Assembly (NCBI GenBank): GCA_011365025.1 | Contig: RDOF01000025.1 | Coordinates: 1-43,810, forward strand | DNA from: Candidatus Thorarchaeota archaeon | GTDB lineage: Archaea > Asgardarchaeota > Thorarchaeia > Thorarchaeales > Thorarchaeaceae | Reading direction: 5' to 3' | Length of the DNA stretch: 43,810 nucleotides | In this document: piece after piece, positions 33,595-41,851 of the stretch | Numbering within the stretch: the stretch's first letter is position 1 | Layout of the letters: each line of letters starts with the position of its first letter | The notes under the pieces: generated by a model | What the model saw: only the letters and a program-made list of their open reading frames with translations | Database searches by the model: none | What the model was told of the DNA's origin: nothing | Program-made: the position numbers and the translations under genes

Positions 33595-34143
33595 TTACTT
33601 GCCACCTCCTACGAGAACCAATATTTCATCAAGGGCTTCATGATACTGCTTTTCCTTCATGTTAGGGAAAGACCACTTTGCATGAGGCTGATAATATCGC
33701 CCCAACGCAATGGCTGTAATCTGCGGTCCGAAATTCATCACAGCAGAAAGCAGTGTCCACTGCATATAATACGGAATACCATAGATTAGGATTGCATCAT
33801 AAGGACCGGTTCCGTGCGGTCCTTTCCAATCCGGATCTTGGAGACGATAGGCAACTTCCATGGCTCCCATTGATTTGGCATCTCCAAAGCCTTTCTCCAA
33901 GAACGCCCTAATCGCGCCTCCAGTTGCAATGACAGGAATCTTTCCGGCCTTTGAAAGGGCGATTGCATAATCAATCATGTCTCCTTTCCCATGTGTTTCG
34001 GTGACTGCTTCAGAGCCAACAATCAATAGAGGTCTTTTTGCTTTGCCAAGATCCCGTTTGAGGACATCTGCTTTGGTCAAAGACTTGGCGCTTTCGGGTC
34101 CGCAGATCTCGCCCGTCTGCCAAGGTACTGGTCGCATAACCAT
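33595..34143 (-). CDS. cdhB: CODH/ACS epsilon subunit
   Basis: A 182-residue subunit of the CODH part, with the usual fold of a nucleotide-binding-like alpha/beta protein: KRPLLIVGSEAV, then GKIPVIATGGAIRAFLEKG and YDAILIYGIPYYMQWTLLS. Its exact role is not fully known; it binds CdhA and may assist FAD or electron transfer. The ATG at 34143 overlaps the cdhA stop by one base (TAATG), with GGAGGTGG six bases upstream. The extended form beginning at 34209 only shadows the end of cdhA. The length is near the usual 170. Confidence 0.93.
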   Translation of the reverse strand: MVMRPVPWQTGEICGPESAKSLTKADVLKRDLGKAKRPLLIVGSEAVTETHGKGDMIDYAIALSKAGKIPVIATGGAIRAFLEKGFGDAKSMGAMEVAYRLQDPDWKGPHGTGPYDAILIYGIPYYMQWTLLSAVMNFGPQITAIALGRYYQPHAKWSFPNMKEKQYHEALDEILVLVGGGK

Positions 34144-36485
34144 TATTTGCCACCTCCAATGACCTGCTCCTTTAGCAGCGTCGGATCCGGAATTCTTCGT
34201 TCTTTCCATTTATTCTCCTTCATCTGAGCTAGAATCTTGTCTTTCAGAGTAATTGGAATATCCGTGTCACGTCTGATGTATTTCCAGACGTCATCTGGGA
34301 AGAATCCATAGAACTTCTCATGTATGTCAATGTAGTGACTCAGTTTGATGGAGCGTCCTTTTCCTGTATCGTTAGGACGAAGCACAAGTTTTGCAGTCAT
34401 CACATTTGCCTCTGCAACAGTTTCAGCGGCGTAGAAGAGATGTTCAGGTGCCGGGGCCGTTACGACGCGGTCTCCAGTACGTGCATCGTAAACTGTCCAG
34501 GCTCTGTCATCATCAGGGTTACCTAGAAGCATTCTTCTATACTTCGAACCATGTGGCCCTACAATTACAGGAACGCCGAGTCTCCAAAAACCTGAGGCAA
34601 TTGATGCGGCCTTCTGAGACATGGCGCCCCAAGAGATACCCACTGCACCCACACGGTTGTGGATGTAATCGGCTATTTCTACATAATTCCCGCGTAGATT
34701 CCTCTTAGCAAAGATTGCTGCAATTTTAATCGCCGCGCCAGCGATGTGTGGATTGGATACACAAGAGCCAACATTGAGCACACCACCTGCATCAAAAGCG
34801 CCGCTCCGTCTCTCATATATTGACTGACCATTTTCATCTCTCACATGTCCAGCTGAAACTGCTGCACATCCCGAAGTCACGATAATGTAACGTCGTTTTG
34901 CAAATTCCTCGGCCATATCATGAACATCCTTGCCGCCTTGAGGATAGTTGGCACAACCAACGTGTGCAATCACTCCAGGTATCTCGCCAAAGACAATTGG
35001 CTGACCAACATTTCTGATTTCTATGTCTTGGATTGCCCCTCTGCCTGTCCGAACCATGTAGGTTTCGTCCTTGCAATCCGCTTCTGCAGCCACAACCATC
35101 CAACTATGTAAATCAAATTCATTTGGACAAGCAGACTCACATCTTGCGCATCCAATACAGGATTGATAGATTTCTCGAAGTGGTTCAAAATTTCCCAATT
35201 GCGCAGCTAGAACAGCCTCCATTACGGGCTGGTCATTTGGGCATGCTCTAATGCACTCACTGCACTTTTTGCATTCTTCCGCCATCTTCTGGATTTTGTT
35301 CTTGGAAGGGAAGAACTTCATCTTCCTTCTCTTTGGCATGACAGCAAGAGCTACTTTAGTTGCTACCTCTCCAACCTTGTGATGATCATGAATGAATGCA
35401 CCAGGTATCTTCCCTGATACAAGCTCTTCCACAATTGAATCAACGGGGTCATCAGTTCTGTCCGGCAGACCCATAACAGCTTTGTCACAAGTGGAGATGA
35501 TTGGTGCCTTCACTTTCTCCGCTTCCCTGACGACATCGGTCCGAATACACTGTTCATCCACGACGATGACGTCTGCTTTCCCGCTTCGAATATATCGAAG
35601 CTGCCAAGAGATTGGTCCTATCACCTTCGCCTTAGGATCACGTCGGGTGATATCCCACGCAGTACAGCACATCCCACCTACCTCGACCTTATCGCCAACT
35701 CTCTTCTCCGTGATGTAATCTGTTATTGCTGCCGCAGGTATAATATTGTGTCCAATAGTCAGTATGATGGCTTTGCTGGTATCCATCATGCCTATACCTG
35801 ATGCAACCAGGGGGGCCTCTGGGTCGGCTTTTGGAAATCCTAGCGTTGAAATCTGAACAAGGTCTGCAATCTCCATACCTACTTGGTCAATCATCCCAGC
35901 ATGGAGAACCTTACTCTCAAAATCCAACCAACTTCCCTCCTGACCAGTGTGCGTTGCGGATAGAGTATGGGCCAGCTGAGTTTCACAATAATCAAGAATT
36001 ATGCTTGCATCTTCTAGAGTTCTAGGTCTCATTCCTGTGACTAAGCGAGATACAGGGGCATGAATGTCTGTGCCTGGTCCCTGAATGAGTTCAGTTCGGG
36101 GGCCAAACTCCTCAATGAGATGATCCACAAGGTGCCTAGAGTGTGCAAGATGTGCTGAGCATCCAATGTTTGCTGCTGCCAATACGATCCTTGCTTGTTG
36201 AGCTTTAATGTCAATTCCACAGGCGCCTCGCTTGTTACCAGTCAAATCACATTTGCCAAAGGTGCACAAACAGCAGACCTGACAATACGGCATATAGGAT
36301 GGCTGGTAACGCGATAGTAGCTTATGATCCCATGAGCGAAGACCGGTTGGATCTGGCATTGGAGTCGGACCCATAGGCTCGTCCCATTCATCGTCCACAA
36401 TTGTTCCGATGCGAACCTCTAGTCCCTTGAACTTGCCAAGTCCTGTATCGGCTTCGTCCGCTTTGATGTAAGCCTTCTTCTTCAT
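34143..36485 (-). CDS. cdhA: Carbon monoxide dehydrogenase catalytic subunit (CODH/ACS alpha)
   Basis: A 780-residue Ni-Fe carbon monoxide dehydrogenase that interconverts CO2 and CO at the C cluster. The N-terminal B/D cluster cysteines lie in the segment C68, C71, C72, C74, C79 and C89 (CQVCCLCTFGKC and later RGACG). Two four-Fe ferredoxin motifs, CKKCSECIRACPN and CIGCARCESACPN, are characteristic of archaeal CdhA. C-cluster ligands are expected in HDHHKVGE, GCAAVSAGH, NVGSCVSNPH and the late GISWGAMSQKAA region. Length matches methanogen CdhA (about 780-800). It is the first gene of a tightly overlapping cdhABCDE run. Two candidate TATA boxes lie upstream. Confidence 0.96.
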   Translation of the reverse strand: MKKKAYIKADEADTGLGKFKGLEVRIGTIVDDEWDEPMGPTPMPDPTGLRSWDHKLLSRYQPSYMPYCQVCCLCTFGKCDLTGNKRGACGIDIKAQQARIVLAAANIGCSAHLAHSRHLVDHLIEEFGPRTELIQGPGTDIHAPVSRLVTGMRPRTLEDASIILDYCETQLAHTLSATHTGQEGSWLDFESKVLHAGMIDQVGMEIADLVQISTLGFPKADPEAPLVASGIGMMDTSKAIILTIGHNIIPAAAITDYITEKRVGDKVEVGGMCCTAWDITRRDPKAKVIGPISWQLRYIRSGKADVIVVDEQCIRTDVVREAEKVKAPIISTCDKAVMGLPDRTDDPVDSIVEELVSGKIPGAFIHDHHKVGEVATKVALAVMPKRRKMKFFPSKNKIQKMAEECKKCSECIRACPNDQPVMEAVLAAQLGNFEPLREIYQSCIGCARCESACPNEFDLHSWMVVAAEADCKDETYMVRTGRGAIQDIEIRNVGQPIVFGEIPGVIAHVGCANYPQGGKDVHDMAEEFAKRRYIIVTSGCAAVSAGHVRDENGQSIYERRSGAFDAGGVLNVGSCVSNPHIAGAAIKIAAIFAKRNLRGNYVEIADYIHNRVGAVGISWGAMSQKAASIASGFWRLGVPVIVGPHGSKYRRMLLGNPDDDRAWTVYDARTGDRVVTAPAPEHLFYAAETVAEANVMTAKLVLRPNDTGKGRSIKLSHYIDIHEKFYGFFPDDVWKYIRRDTDIPITLKDKILAQMKENKWKERRIPDPTLLKEQVIGGGK

Positions 36486-36662
36486 GCTCTAATCAGTCCC
36501 TATGCGTGGTGTAAAGCCCGAACACAACGCACCATAATAAGGTTGTGAATCCTATATTTGGTCAAACATGCATGCCCGAAATCGTTAATGGAAATCCCTG
36601 GAAAGCACAACCCGGGAGATTCTTCAGCTTCGTCCTAAATATATAGTCCATTAGTGGACAAG
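36486..36662 (-). promoter_or_regulatory. Promoter region of the cdh operon
   Basis: Two TATA-like boxes are seen on the minus strand: ACTATATATTTAGG (about 36634-36647), which would give a leader of about 130 bases, and CAAATATAGG (about 36551-36560), which would give one of about 45 bases. A short inverted repeat GTCCA-TTAG-TGGAC (36646-36659) touches the distal box and could be an operator. The ribosome site of cdhA is weak. Confidence 0.4.
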
Positions 36663-37460
36663 TTAGCCCCTTGTTTGCTCGACTAGATGTTTCTTAATTT
36701 CAACAATAGCCTGTATTCCTGGGGCGTCAAAATCCAAATCAATTGGGGCCACACCCCTTCTATCGGCTTCTTTCATCATCTCATCCATTGGAATCACTCC
36801 CAGGAGTGGAATTCCTTTGGCATTCACCCAATCACGTATCATCATCTCATCATCAGGCGATGCCACTTTATTGCCAATGGCAAGAACCCTTCCTACTTCA
36901 ATATCCTGAGCCAAATCCCTGATTTTCTCAACAATATCTAGAGACCTACGTCCTGGCTCGGCAACAACCAGAAGTGCATCGATCCCTCTTGTTGTCCCTC
37001 TCCCAAGGTTCTCGACACCCGCATCCATGTCCATAATGAAGGCCTCATCTGTTCCAAGCACGAGGTGCCGCATGAGGGCTTTGAGGAGAGATGCTGAAGG
37101 GCACATGCAACCAGAGCCCCCTGTATCAACGGTCCCTGCAACCAGAAGGCTGACATTGTCCGGGCCCTGAACTGCGAATTTTGCAGCAAGGTCATCAACA
37201 CGTGGATTAAGTTTGAAGAACCCGCTATATGATTCGAGACCTTCAATCTTCAGTCTTTCTTTCACCAGTGCTTCGTTCTCTGTCAGGGGAACGATGCTTC
37301 TTGCCAATTCAGAAGAGATGCCTATGGCTGACCATAAAGAATAGCTTGGGTCTGCATCGACTGCGAGAATCCTGAGTCCATCCCGACCTAATAATCTGGC
37401 CAGTGTTCCAGCAATTGTGGTCTTTCCAACACCACCCTTTCCAGCAACTGCAATTTTCAT
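36663..37460 (-). CDS. cooC: CooC-type nickel-insertion ATPase (second copy)
   Basis: A 265-residue MinD/ParA-type ATPase, the more canonical of the two CooC copies. The Walker A motif is GKGGVGKT (residues 7-14), followed by AVDADP. The nickel-binding C-x-C pair is C118 and C120 in GGSGCMCP, exactly as in CooC of CODH operons. It probably loads nickel into CODH/ACS. It starts 19 bases after the fwdB stop and is separated from cdhA by 177 bases with its own promoter. It therefore appears to be transcribed with fwdB and the Fe-S protein rather than with cdhA. Confidence 0.9.
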   Translation of the reverse strand: MKIAVAGKGGVGKTTIAGTLARLLGRDGLRILAVDADPSYSLWSAIGISSELARSIVPLTENEALVKERLKIEGLESYSGFFKLNPRVDDLAAKFAVQGPDNVSLLVAGTVDTGGSGCMCPSASLLKALMRHLVLGTDEAFIMDMDAGVENLGRGTTRGIDALLVVAEPGRRSLDIVEKIRDLAQDIEVGRVLAIGNKVASPDDEMMIRDWVNAKGIPLLGVIPMDEMMKEADRRGVAPIDLDFDAPGIQAIVEIKKHLVEQTRG

Positions 37461-37479
37461 TAATGAATTACCACCAAAA

Positions 37480-38772
37480 TTACCCGTTGTTGAGTTTTGT
37501 TTGAATCATTCGATGAAGATCGGAAACCACTTCAAATGTGTTCTTTGCGGACTGCTTCGTATCGCCCCAAGTCACAAGCTGAACGTCTTTCATGTCTATC
37601 CTTGTTATAGTACCTACGCCGGATAAGATATCATCACATGCTCGTAATGACAGCAACGACATGTTGTCGGTAATTCCCCCTGCTGGCCCGACGTAGATTG
37701 TTGTTGTCTTTGCCAAGCCCTTTGCTGCAAGACCTGGAAGCGAAATTAAGGCATCATAACCCACTATCAGCGCAACATCAAACTCTCCGTTCGCTAATTT
37801 CTGAAGGGTCGCTTTCGAACTAATTGAATTGGGCTGTCCCGTTGAAAAGTCAAGGGCCGCGGGGGAGTTAAATTTCTCAACTAGCGATTTCACAATGCCC
37901 ATTTCATTTGGCTCGTGGTACATGGGCATCGCATATGCTTCTTTTCCTAAACCTCGTAGTGTATGTACGAGTTCATCCAGTGCGGAGAGGTTCTCCTTTG
38001 TTTTACCCGAATTCACGAAGCCAGTTCCGTAGAATACAACCGTAAAATCCGATTTTCTCAGAGCTTGTGATAGGCCCACCAGTGTTGCAGCCGGTAGACC
38101 CAAGATAGATGTCTTTAGAGGAGTCTTGCCCGTCAAATCAGCTACTAGGGCCTTCGCCAATTCGCTGTCTCCACCATGGGGAATAATGATGCGATGGTTG
38201 GCCATTTTCATGGTTTCGGTTTCCTGAACATCAATTACACCAACTACTCTACTCTCAACTCCCTGTGGCGCATTCTCCCCCCGGGGAAAAACTGTGAATC
38301 TGCTGGCATGTCTGTGACTGCTTTCGATGGGATTGCTGCCCCAGTAGACAATGAACTCCCCCCTATTCAGTACCACTTCAAGGTCAGTTTCCAGTTTCAA
38401 ATCATGAATCTTATGATGCATTGACTGAGCGAGTCCCATGCTCGCATGAGAGTCAAAGGTTGCCTTCAGCGTTGCAGCAAGAGCTAGCCCTTCTTCAATT
38501 GCCTCATTTGTACACCGAGACCATCCATAGAGTAATGGATGGTTGGCTTTAATGAGTATTCCAGCGGCCTTATCAAGTGCCTTCCCAAGCTTCAGGCCAA
38601 CCTCATTACTCCCCTCTCTGAGAATAGCTTCAGACTCTGACAGATTGACTGCTCTCTCAAGATGGGCATGACCAAGTCTACAAATTCCCAAAGATCTGGT
38701 CTCCTCCTTCGCAGTTTCTGCCAATACATCATCACAGACCAGAGAACATCCATTGCAGACGATTTCTTTCAT
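37480..38772 (-). CDS. fwdB: Formylmethanofuran dehydrogenase subunit B-like molybdopterin oxidoreductase
   Basis: A 430-residue molybdenum/tungsten-pterin enzyme of the FwdB/FmdB type, which reduces CO2 to formate inside the formylmethanofuran dehydrogenase complex. The four-Fe site is C6, C9, C13 and C31 (CNGCSLVCDD then GICRLG). A Cys in LYGWSRC (C87) is the likely metal ligand; this needs alignment to be sure. Pterin-binding segments include FIVYWGSNPIESSHRH, VVGVIDVQETET and LIVGYDALISLPG. ATG 38772 is chosen because AGGTG, made with the stop of the upstream gene, lies six bases before; a GTG 9 bases earlier is possible. The separate pterin-binding domain is encoded by fwdD at 43166-43561. 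FwdA, which makes formyl-MF, and FwdC are not in this window. Confidence 0.85.
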   Translation of the reverse strand: MKEIVCNGCSLVCDDVLAETAKEETRSLGICRLGHAHLERAVNLSESEAILREGSNEVGLKLGKALDKAAGILIKANHPLLYGWSRCTNEAIEEGLALAATLKATFDSHASMGLAQSMHHKIHDLKLETDLEVVLNRGEFIVYWGSNPIESSHRHASRFTVFPRGENAPQGVESRVVGVIDVQETETMKMANHRIIIPHGGDSELAKALVADLTGKTPLKTSILGLPAATLVGLSQALRKSDFTVVFYGTGFVNSGKTKENLSALDELVHTLRGLGKEAYAMPMYHEPNEMGIVKSLVEKFNSPAALDFSTGQPNSISSKATLQKLANGEFDVALIVGYDALISLPGLAAKGLAKTTTIYVGPAGGITDNMSLLSLRACDDILSGVGTITRIDMKDVQLVTWGDTKQSAKNTFEVVSDLHRMIQTKLNNG

Positions 38773-38781
38773 GCAGCACAC

Positions 38782-39240
38782 CTACCATATCTCGATCGCA
38801 TCAGTGCAACAATACTGCTCACAAACTCTGCAGTTTAGTCGGTCTGGAGGGAACCGCCTACACTTTTCCAAGTTGATTATTTTCGCTATCCCTTTCTCGA
38901 CCCTAAATACTGTGGCATCGCTCCTCGCCGCTTTCCCTGATCCTGTGGGCGGTTCGACTGCCACATCAACTGGACAAACAACTACGCAATTTCCACATCC
39001 CGTACACAGGTCCTCGTTTAGTTTCACACCTGTTTCTGCTGCTGATTGTAAGGGGGCTGTGAGTTCTCTAATTCTTTCTAGGCTCTTCTCAAATCCTGGC
39101 TCCAAAAGAGGCGGGCAGTCATCCGCTGTGACCTCTCCAAGAGCAAGCCTGGTGGCAAAAGCCATGCAGGTCTTCGGAGCACATTGCCGGCAATTTGTCT
39201 TAGGCAGTAAATTATACAGGTCCATGGGATTCAGTTTCAA
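38782..39240 (-). CDS. CFeSP-type Fe-S domain fused to a ferredoxin domain
   Basis: A 152-residue iron-sulfur protein. The N-terminus has the four-Fe motif of the corrinoid Fe-S protein gamma subunit (FeS domain, PF04060 type): C17, C20, C25 and C42, in a segment (DLYNLLPKTNCRQC) that aligns with DIYPLLPGTNCKEC of CdhE in this window. A ferredoxin motif CTGCGNCVVVCP follows (C78, C81, C84, C88), and the C-terminus has an unusual set (KCRRFPPDRLNCRVCEQYCC) that may bind another cluster. TTG 39240 is supported by GGAG upstream and by the alignment with the start of CdhE. It is first in the operon with fwdB and probably feeds electrons to it. It is not a known Fwd subunit; the role is inference. 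Confidence 0.75.
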   Translation of the reverse strand: MKLNPMDLYNLLPKTNCRQCAPKTCMAFATRLALGEVTADDCPPLLEPGFEKSLERIRELTAPLQSAAETGVKLNEDLCTGCGNCVVVCPVDVAVEPPTGSGKAARSDATVFRVEKGIAKIINLEKCRRFPPDRLNCRVCEQYCCTDAIEIW

Positions 39241-39415
39241 ACTAAGAAAACTCCGTTATTCTTTCCTCTCGGACATTACTCAGTCTTATCATTTCACATT
39301 CCACAACAATTATCCGTTACGGTATGGTCTGTCAAATGTTACACAGGACGAATCAGATGAGCTTCAGCCAGCAAAAAGAGCGAAAAACAACTCTCAAAGG
39401 AGCCGCACGAACGAC
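39241..39415. other. Divergent promoter region of the fwdB and hdrA-mvhD operons
   Basis: This 175-base gap lies between the Fe-S protein gene on the minus strand and hdrA on the plus strand. The plus frame of hdrA stays open across it (and back to 38753), but the extra residues are low in complexity and match no HdrA. I see only weak TATA-like runs (for example TTATCATT near 39286) and AAAGGAG at 39396-39402 in front of the proposed TTG start. Confidence 0.4.
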
Positions 39416-41851
39416 TTGAAAGACGACACTGAATCCGAATTCGCCAACAACGACAAGGTAGCAGTGTTTCTGTGTAAGTGTGGATCCAATATCGCAGGGC
39501 CAATAGATATCGAAGACCTCAAGACACGTGTGGAGTCAAGGGGCGTGTCTGTTGTTGAGGTCAACGATCACCTATGCTCTGAGCACGGTGTGTATGAGTT
39601 AACAACAGCAATTCGCAAGAGCGGAGCTGAAAGGGTTGTCATCGCTGGCTGTACGCCCCTTCTTCACGCAGAGCTTTTCAGCAACGCCGTCCGTGAGGCA
39701 GGAATTGACCCCGGTCATCTTCATATCGCAAATATTCGTGAGCAGTGTAGCTGGGTACATAGTAATGATACTGAGGCTGCTACTGCAAAGGCTGCCACGA
39801 TTATTGACATTGGTCTAGCACAGGTTGGGGCTTCAAATCCCATCAAGACTTACGAAACTGCTGTAGTCCAGAGAGCAATGGTGATTGGTGGCGGTGTTGC
39901 AGGAGTGACTGCGGCGCTCGAACTAGCGGACCAAGGCATAGAAACAGTACTGGTCGAGAAGGATGCGTTTCTTGGGGGGCACATGGCAAAATGGGACAAG
40001 CTATTCCCGACATTTGACTGCAGTATTTGCATCTTGGGTCCGATGATGGCAAGAGTCGCAGATCACTCGAGTATTCGATTAATGACGCACACCGAAATCA
40101 AAGATATTCGGGGGAGCACTGGGCGATTCTATGTTACTTTGACTCAGCGTCCTAGGTACGTAGCCACAGAACTCTGCACCGGCTGTAATCGATGCATTGA
40201 GGTGTGCCCAGTTGATGTAGTAGATGAGTACAATTATGGTCTGGGCACAAGAAAGGCCATTGTACGCCACTCCCTTGACGCCGTACCCATAGCTCCATAC
40301 ATCGACATGGACAGTTGCGTAGGTTGCCAGTCATGCAGTGGAGTATGCGAAGCCAAGGCCATACGTTACGACGATTGCGAGAAGACGGAAACTATCGAAG
40401 TTGGTGCCATTGTGGTTGCTACAGGATTCAGTCCCTTTGATCCTACTGCTGTTGAAGAGCTTGGCTACGGTGAGAATCCAGATGTCATCACATCCCTTGA
40501 ACTTGAACGAATCATAAATCCCTCTGGACCCACTGGCGGCTGGCTTGTGAAACCCTCTGACGGGAGTGTACCTCGTAGCATTGCATTCGTCAACTGCGTT
40601 GGAAGTCGCTCAATGCGACTGAATCGACCCTACTGCAGTAGGGCTTGCTGTGCGGAGGCCGTAAAGCAGTCAGTCCAGGTGAAAGGGCTTTATCCTGATT
40701 CCGAAATCTATGTATTCTATACGGACCTTAGAACGGTTGGCAAGGGACACGAAGAGCTGTATATTCGGGCTGCAGAAGAGTATGGCGTCAAATTCATTCG
40801 GGGTGCCGTGGGTGACGTTGTTTTCGACCCGGTCAAAGGGACGACCTCTGTCAGAGCAGAAGACACACTCCTGAGGAGGCCACTTGACCTGGATATTGAT
40901 CTTGTGGTTCTAATGGTGGGGATGGATCCTGCGCCGAGCAATAAGCAACTATCCAAGCTCTTGAGAATACCCTTAGACGAGAACGGATTCTTCTTGGAGC
41001 AGCATCCCAAGTTGAACCTGAGCGGCACCGCCTCCAAGGGAGTCTTTCTTGCAGGCGTATCGCAGGCGCCAAAGGACATCTCTGATACTGTAGCACATGC
41101 GGGCCTGGCTGCCTCAAAGGTGAAGACGCTTCTTACAAGCAGCACAGTGGTCATTGACCTTTCCGTGCCTGTAATTGATCATGATGTGTGTATGGGCTGC
41201 CTTCAGTGCCAGCAAGTCTGTACCCCAAGTGCAATTCGGTCCATCAATGGAGAGAAACCCATCATCAATCAGGCCGCATGTCGAGGTTGCGGTGCGTGTG
41301 TTGCTGCTTGTCCAACTGGTGCGCTTGACCTGCCAAGCCTGACCACTGAGCAGTTACTAAAGGCAACAAAGAGTGCTGTCCGGTTTAGTGGGTCTCGGCC
41401 AGCCATTGTGGGATACTTGTGTCGATGGTGCGCCTATGCCGCGGCTGACAGAGCCGGAATGATACGCTTGACATATCCTGCAAACATCGTACCTATCCAA
41501 GTACCGTGTACTGGCCGTCTTGACACCGAAATCATACTCACTGCTTTTGAAGAAGGCGCGGATGGGGTTGCTGTAATTGGCTGCCATGTTCAGGATTGTC
41601 ATTATCGTTCTGGAGCCTTGCACGCACAGGAGCGAACGGACAATCTGAGAATGGTTCTTGAAGCAGCTGGCATTGATGGAAGACGTCTATATTTCGGCAG
41701 TGTGGCAGCCTCGGAGGCTGGCCAATACGCAAAGCAAGTGAGTGATTTCGTCAGCAGCATAGTGCATCTTGGTCCACTTGGGAGTGAAACTGGTGTTAGC
41801 GCCAAGGGCAGACGCAAGAAATCGACAAAGAAGAAGAGTGCATCAACATGA
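39416..41851 (+). CDS. hdrA: HdrA-MvhD fusion, electron-bifurcating FAD/Fe-S protein
   Basis: An 811-residue fusion of heterodisulfide reductase subunit A with MvhD. The N-terminal part (VAVFLCKCGSNIAG) is the HdrA N-domain. The FAD motif VIGGGVAGVTAALE lies near residue 155, and the HdrA cluster motif TFDCSICILGP follows near residue 200. Four ferredoxin motifs lie near residues 253, 301, 591 and 622 (CTGCNRC, CVGCQSC, CMGCLQC, CRGCGAC). The C-terminal about 120 residues are MvhD (VGYLCRWCAY, then VIGCHVQDCHYRSG), which passes electrons to HdrA. The tail is Lys-rich (GRRKKSTKKKSAST). In the family, FAD splits electrons between ferredoxin and a higher-potential partner. TTG 39416 has AAAGGAG upstream at a long spacing and the open frame overlaps another gene, so the start is inferred. 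HdrB and HdrC are not nearby. Confidence 0.88.
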   Translation: MKDDTESEFANNDKVAVFLCKCGSNIAGPIDIEDLKTRVESRGVSVVEVNDHLCSEHGVYELTTAIRKSGAERVVIAGCTPLLHAELFSNAVREAGIDPGHLHIANIREQCSWVHSNDTEAATAKAATIIDIGLAQVGASNPIKTYETAVVQRAMVIGGGVAGVTAALELADQGIETVLVEKDAFLGGHMAKWDKLFPTFDCSICILGPMMARVADHSSIRLMTHTEIKDIRGSTGRFYVTLTQRPRYVATELCTGCNRCIEVCPVDVVDEYNYGLGTRKAIVRHSLDAVPIAPYIDMDSCVGCQSCSGVCEAKAIRYDDCEKTETIEVGAIVVATGFSPFDPTAVEELGYGENPDVITSLELERIINPSGPTGGWLVKPSDGSVPRSIAFVNCVGSRSMRLNRPYCSRACCAEAVKQSVQVKGLYPDSEIYVFYTDLRTVGKGHEELYIRAAEEYGVKFIRGAVGDVVFDPVKGTTSVRAEDTLLRRPLDLDIDLVVLMVGMDPAPSNKQLSKLLRIPLDENGFFLEQHPKLNLSGTASKGVFLAGVSQAPKDISDTVAHAGLAASKVKTLLTSSTVVIDLSVPVIDHDVCMGCLQCQQVCTPSAIRSINGEKPIINQAACRGCGACVAACPTGALDLPSLTTEQLLKATKSAVRFSGSRPAIVGYLCRWCAYAAADRAGMIRLTYPANIVPIQVPCTGRLDTEIILTAFEEGADGVAVIGCHVQDCHYRSGALHAQERTDNLRMVLEAAGIDGRRLYFGSVAASEAGQYAKQVSDFVSSIVHLGPLGSETGVSAKGRRKKSTKKKSAST

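Noticed and set aside
38753..39415. Upstream extension of the hdrA frame
   Set aside because: The frame is open here only because it runs opposite the Fe-S protein gene. Its residues do not match HdrA, and no good ribosome site is found.
25780..41851. Methanogenesis gene cluster
   Set aside because: Mtd, CODH/ACS, Fwd and HdrA are present, but these are shared with non-methanogenic Wood-Ljungdahl archaea, and no Mcr or Mtr gene is seen in the window.
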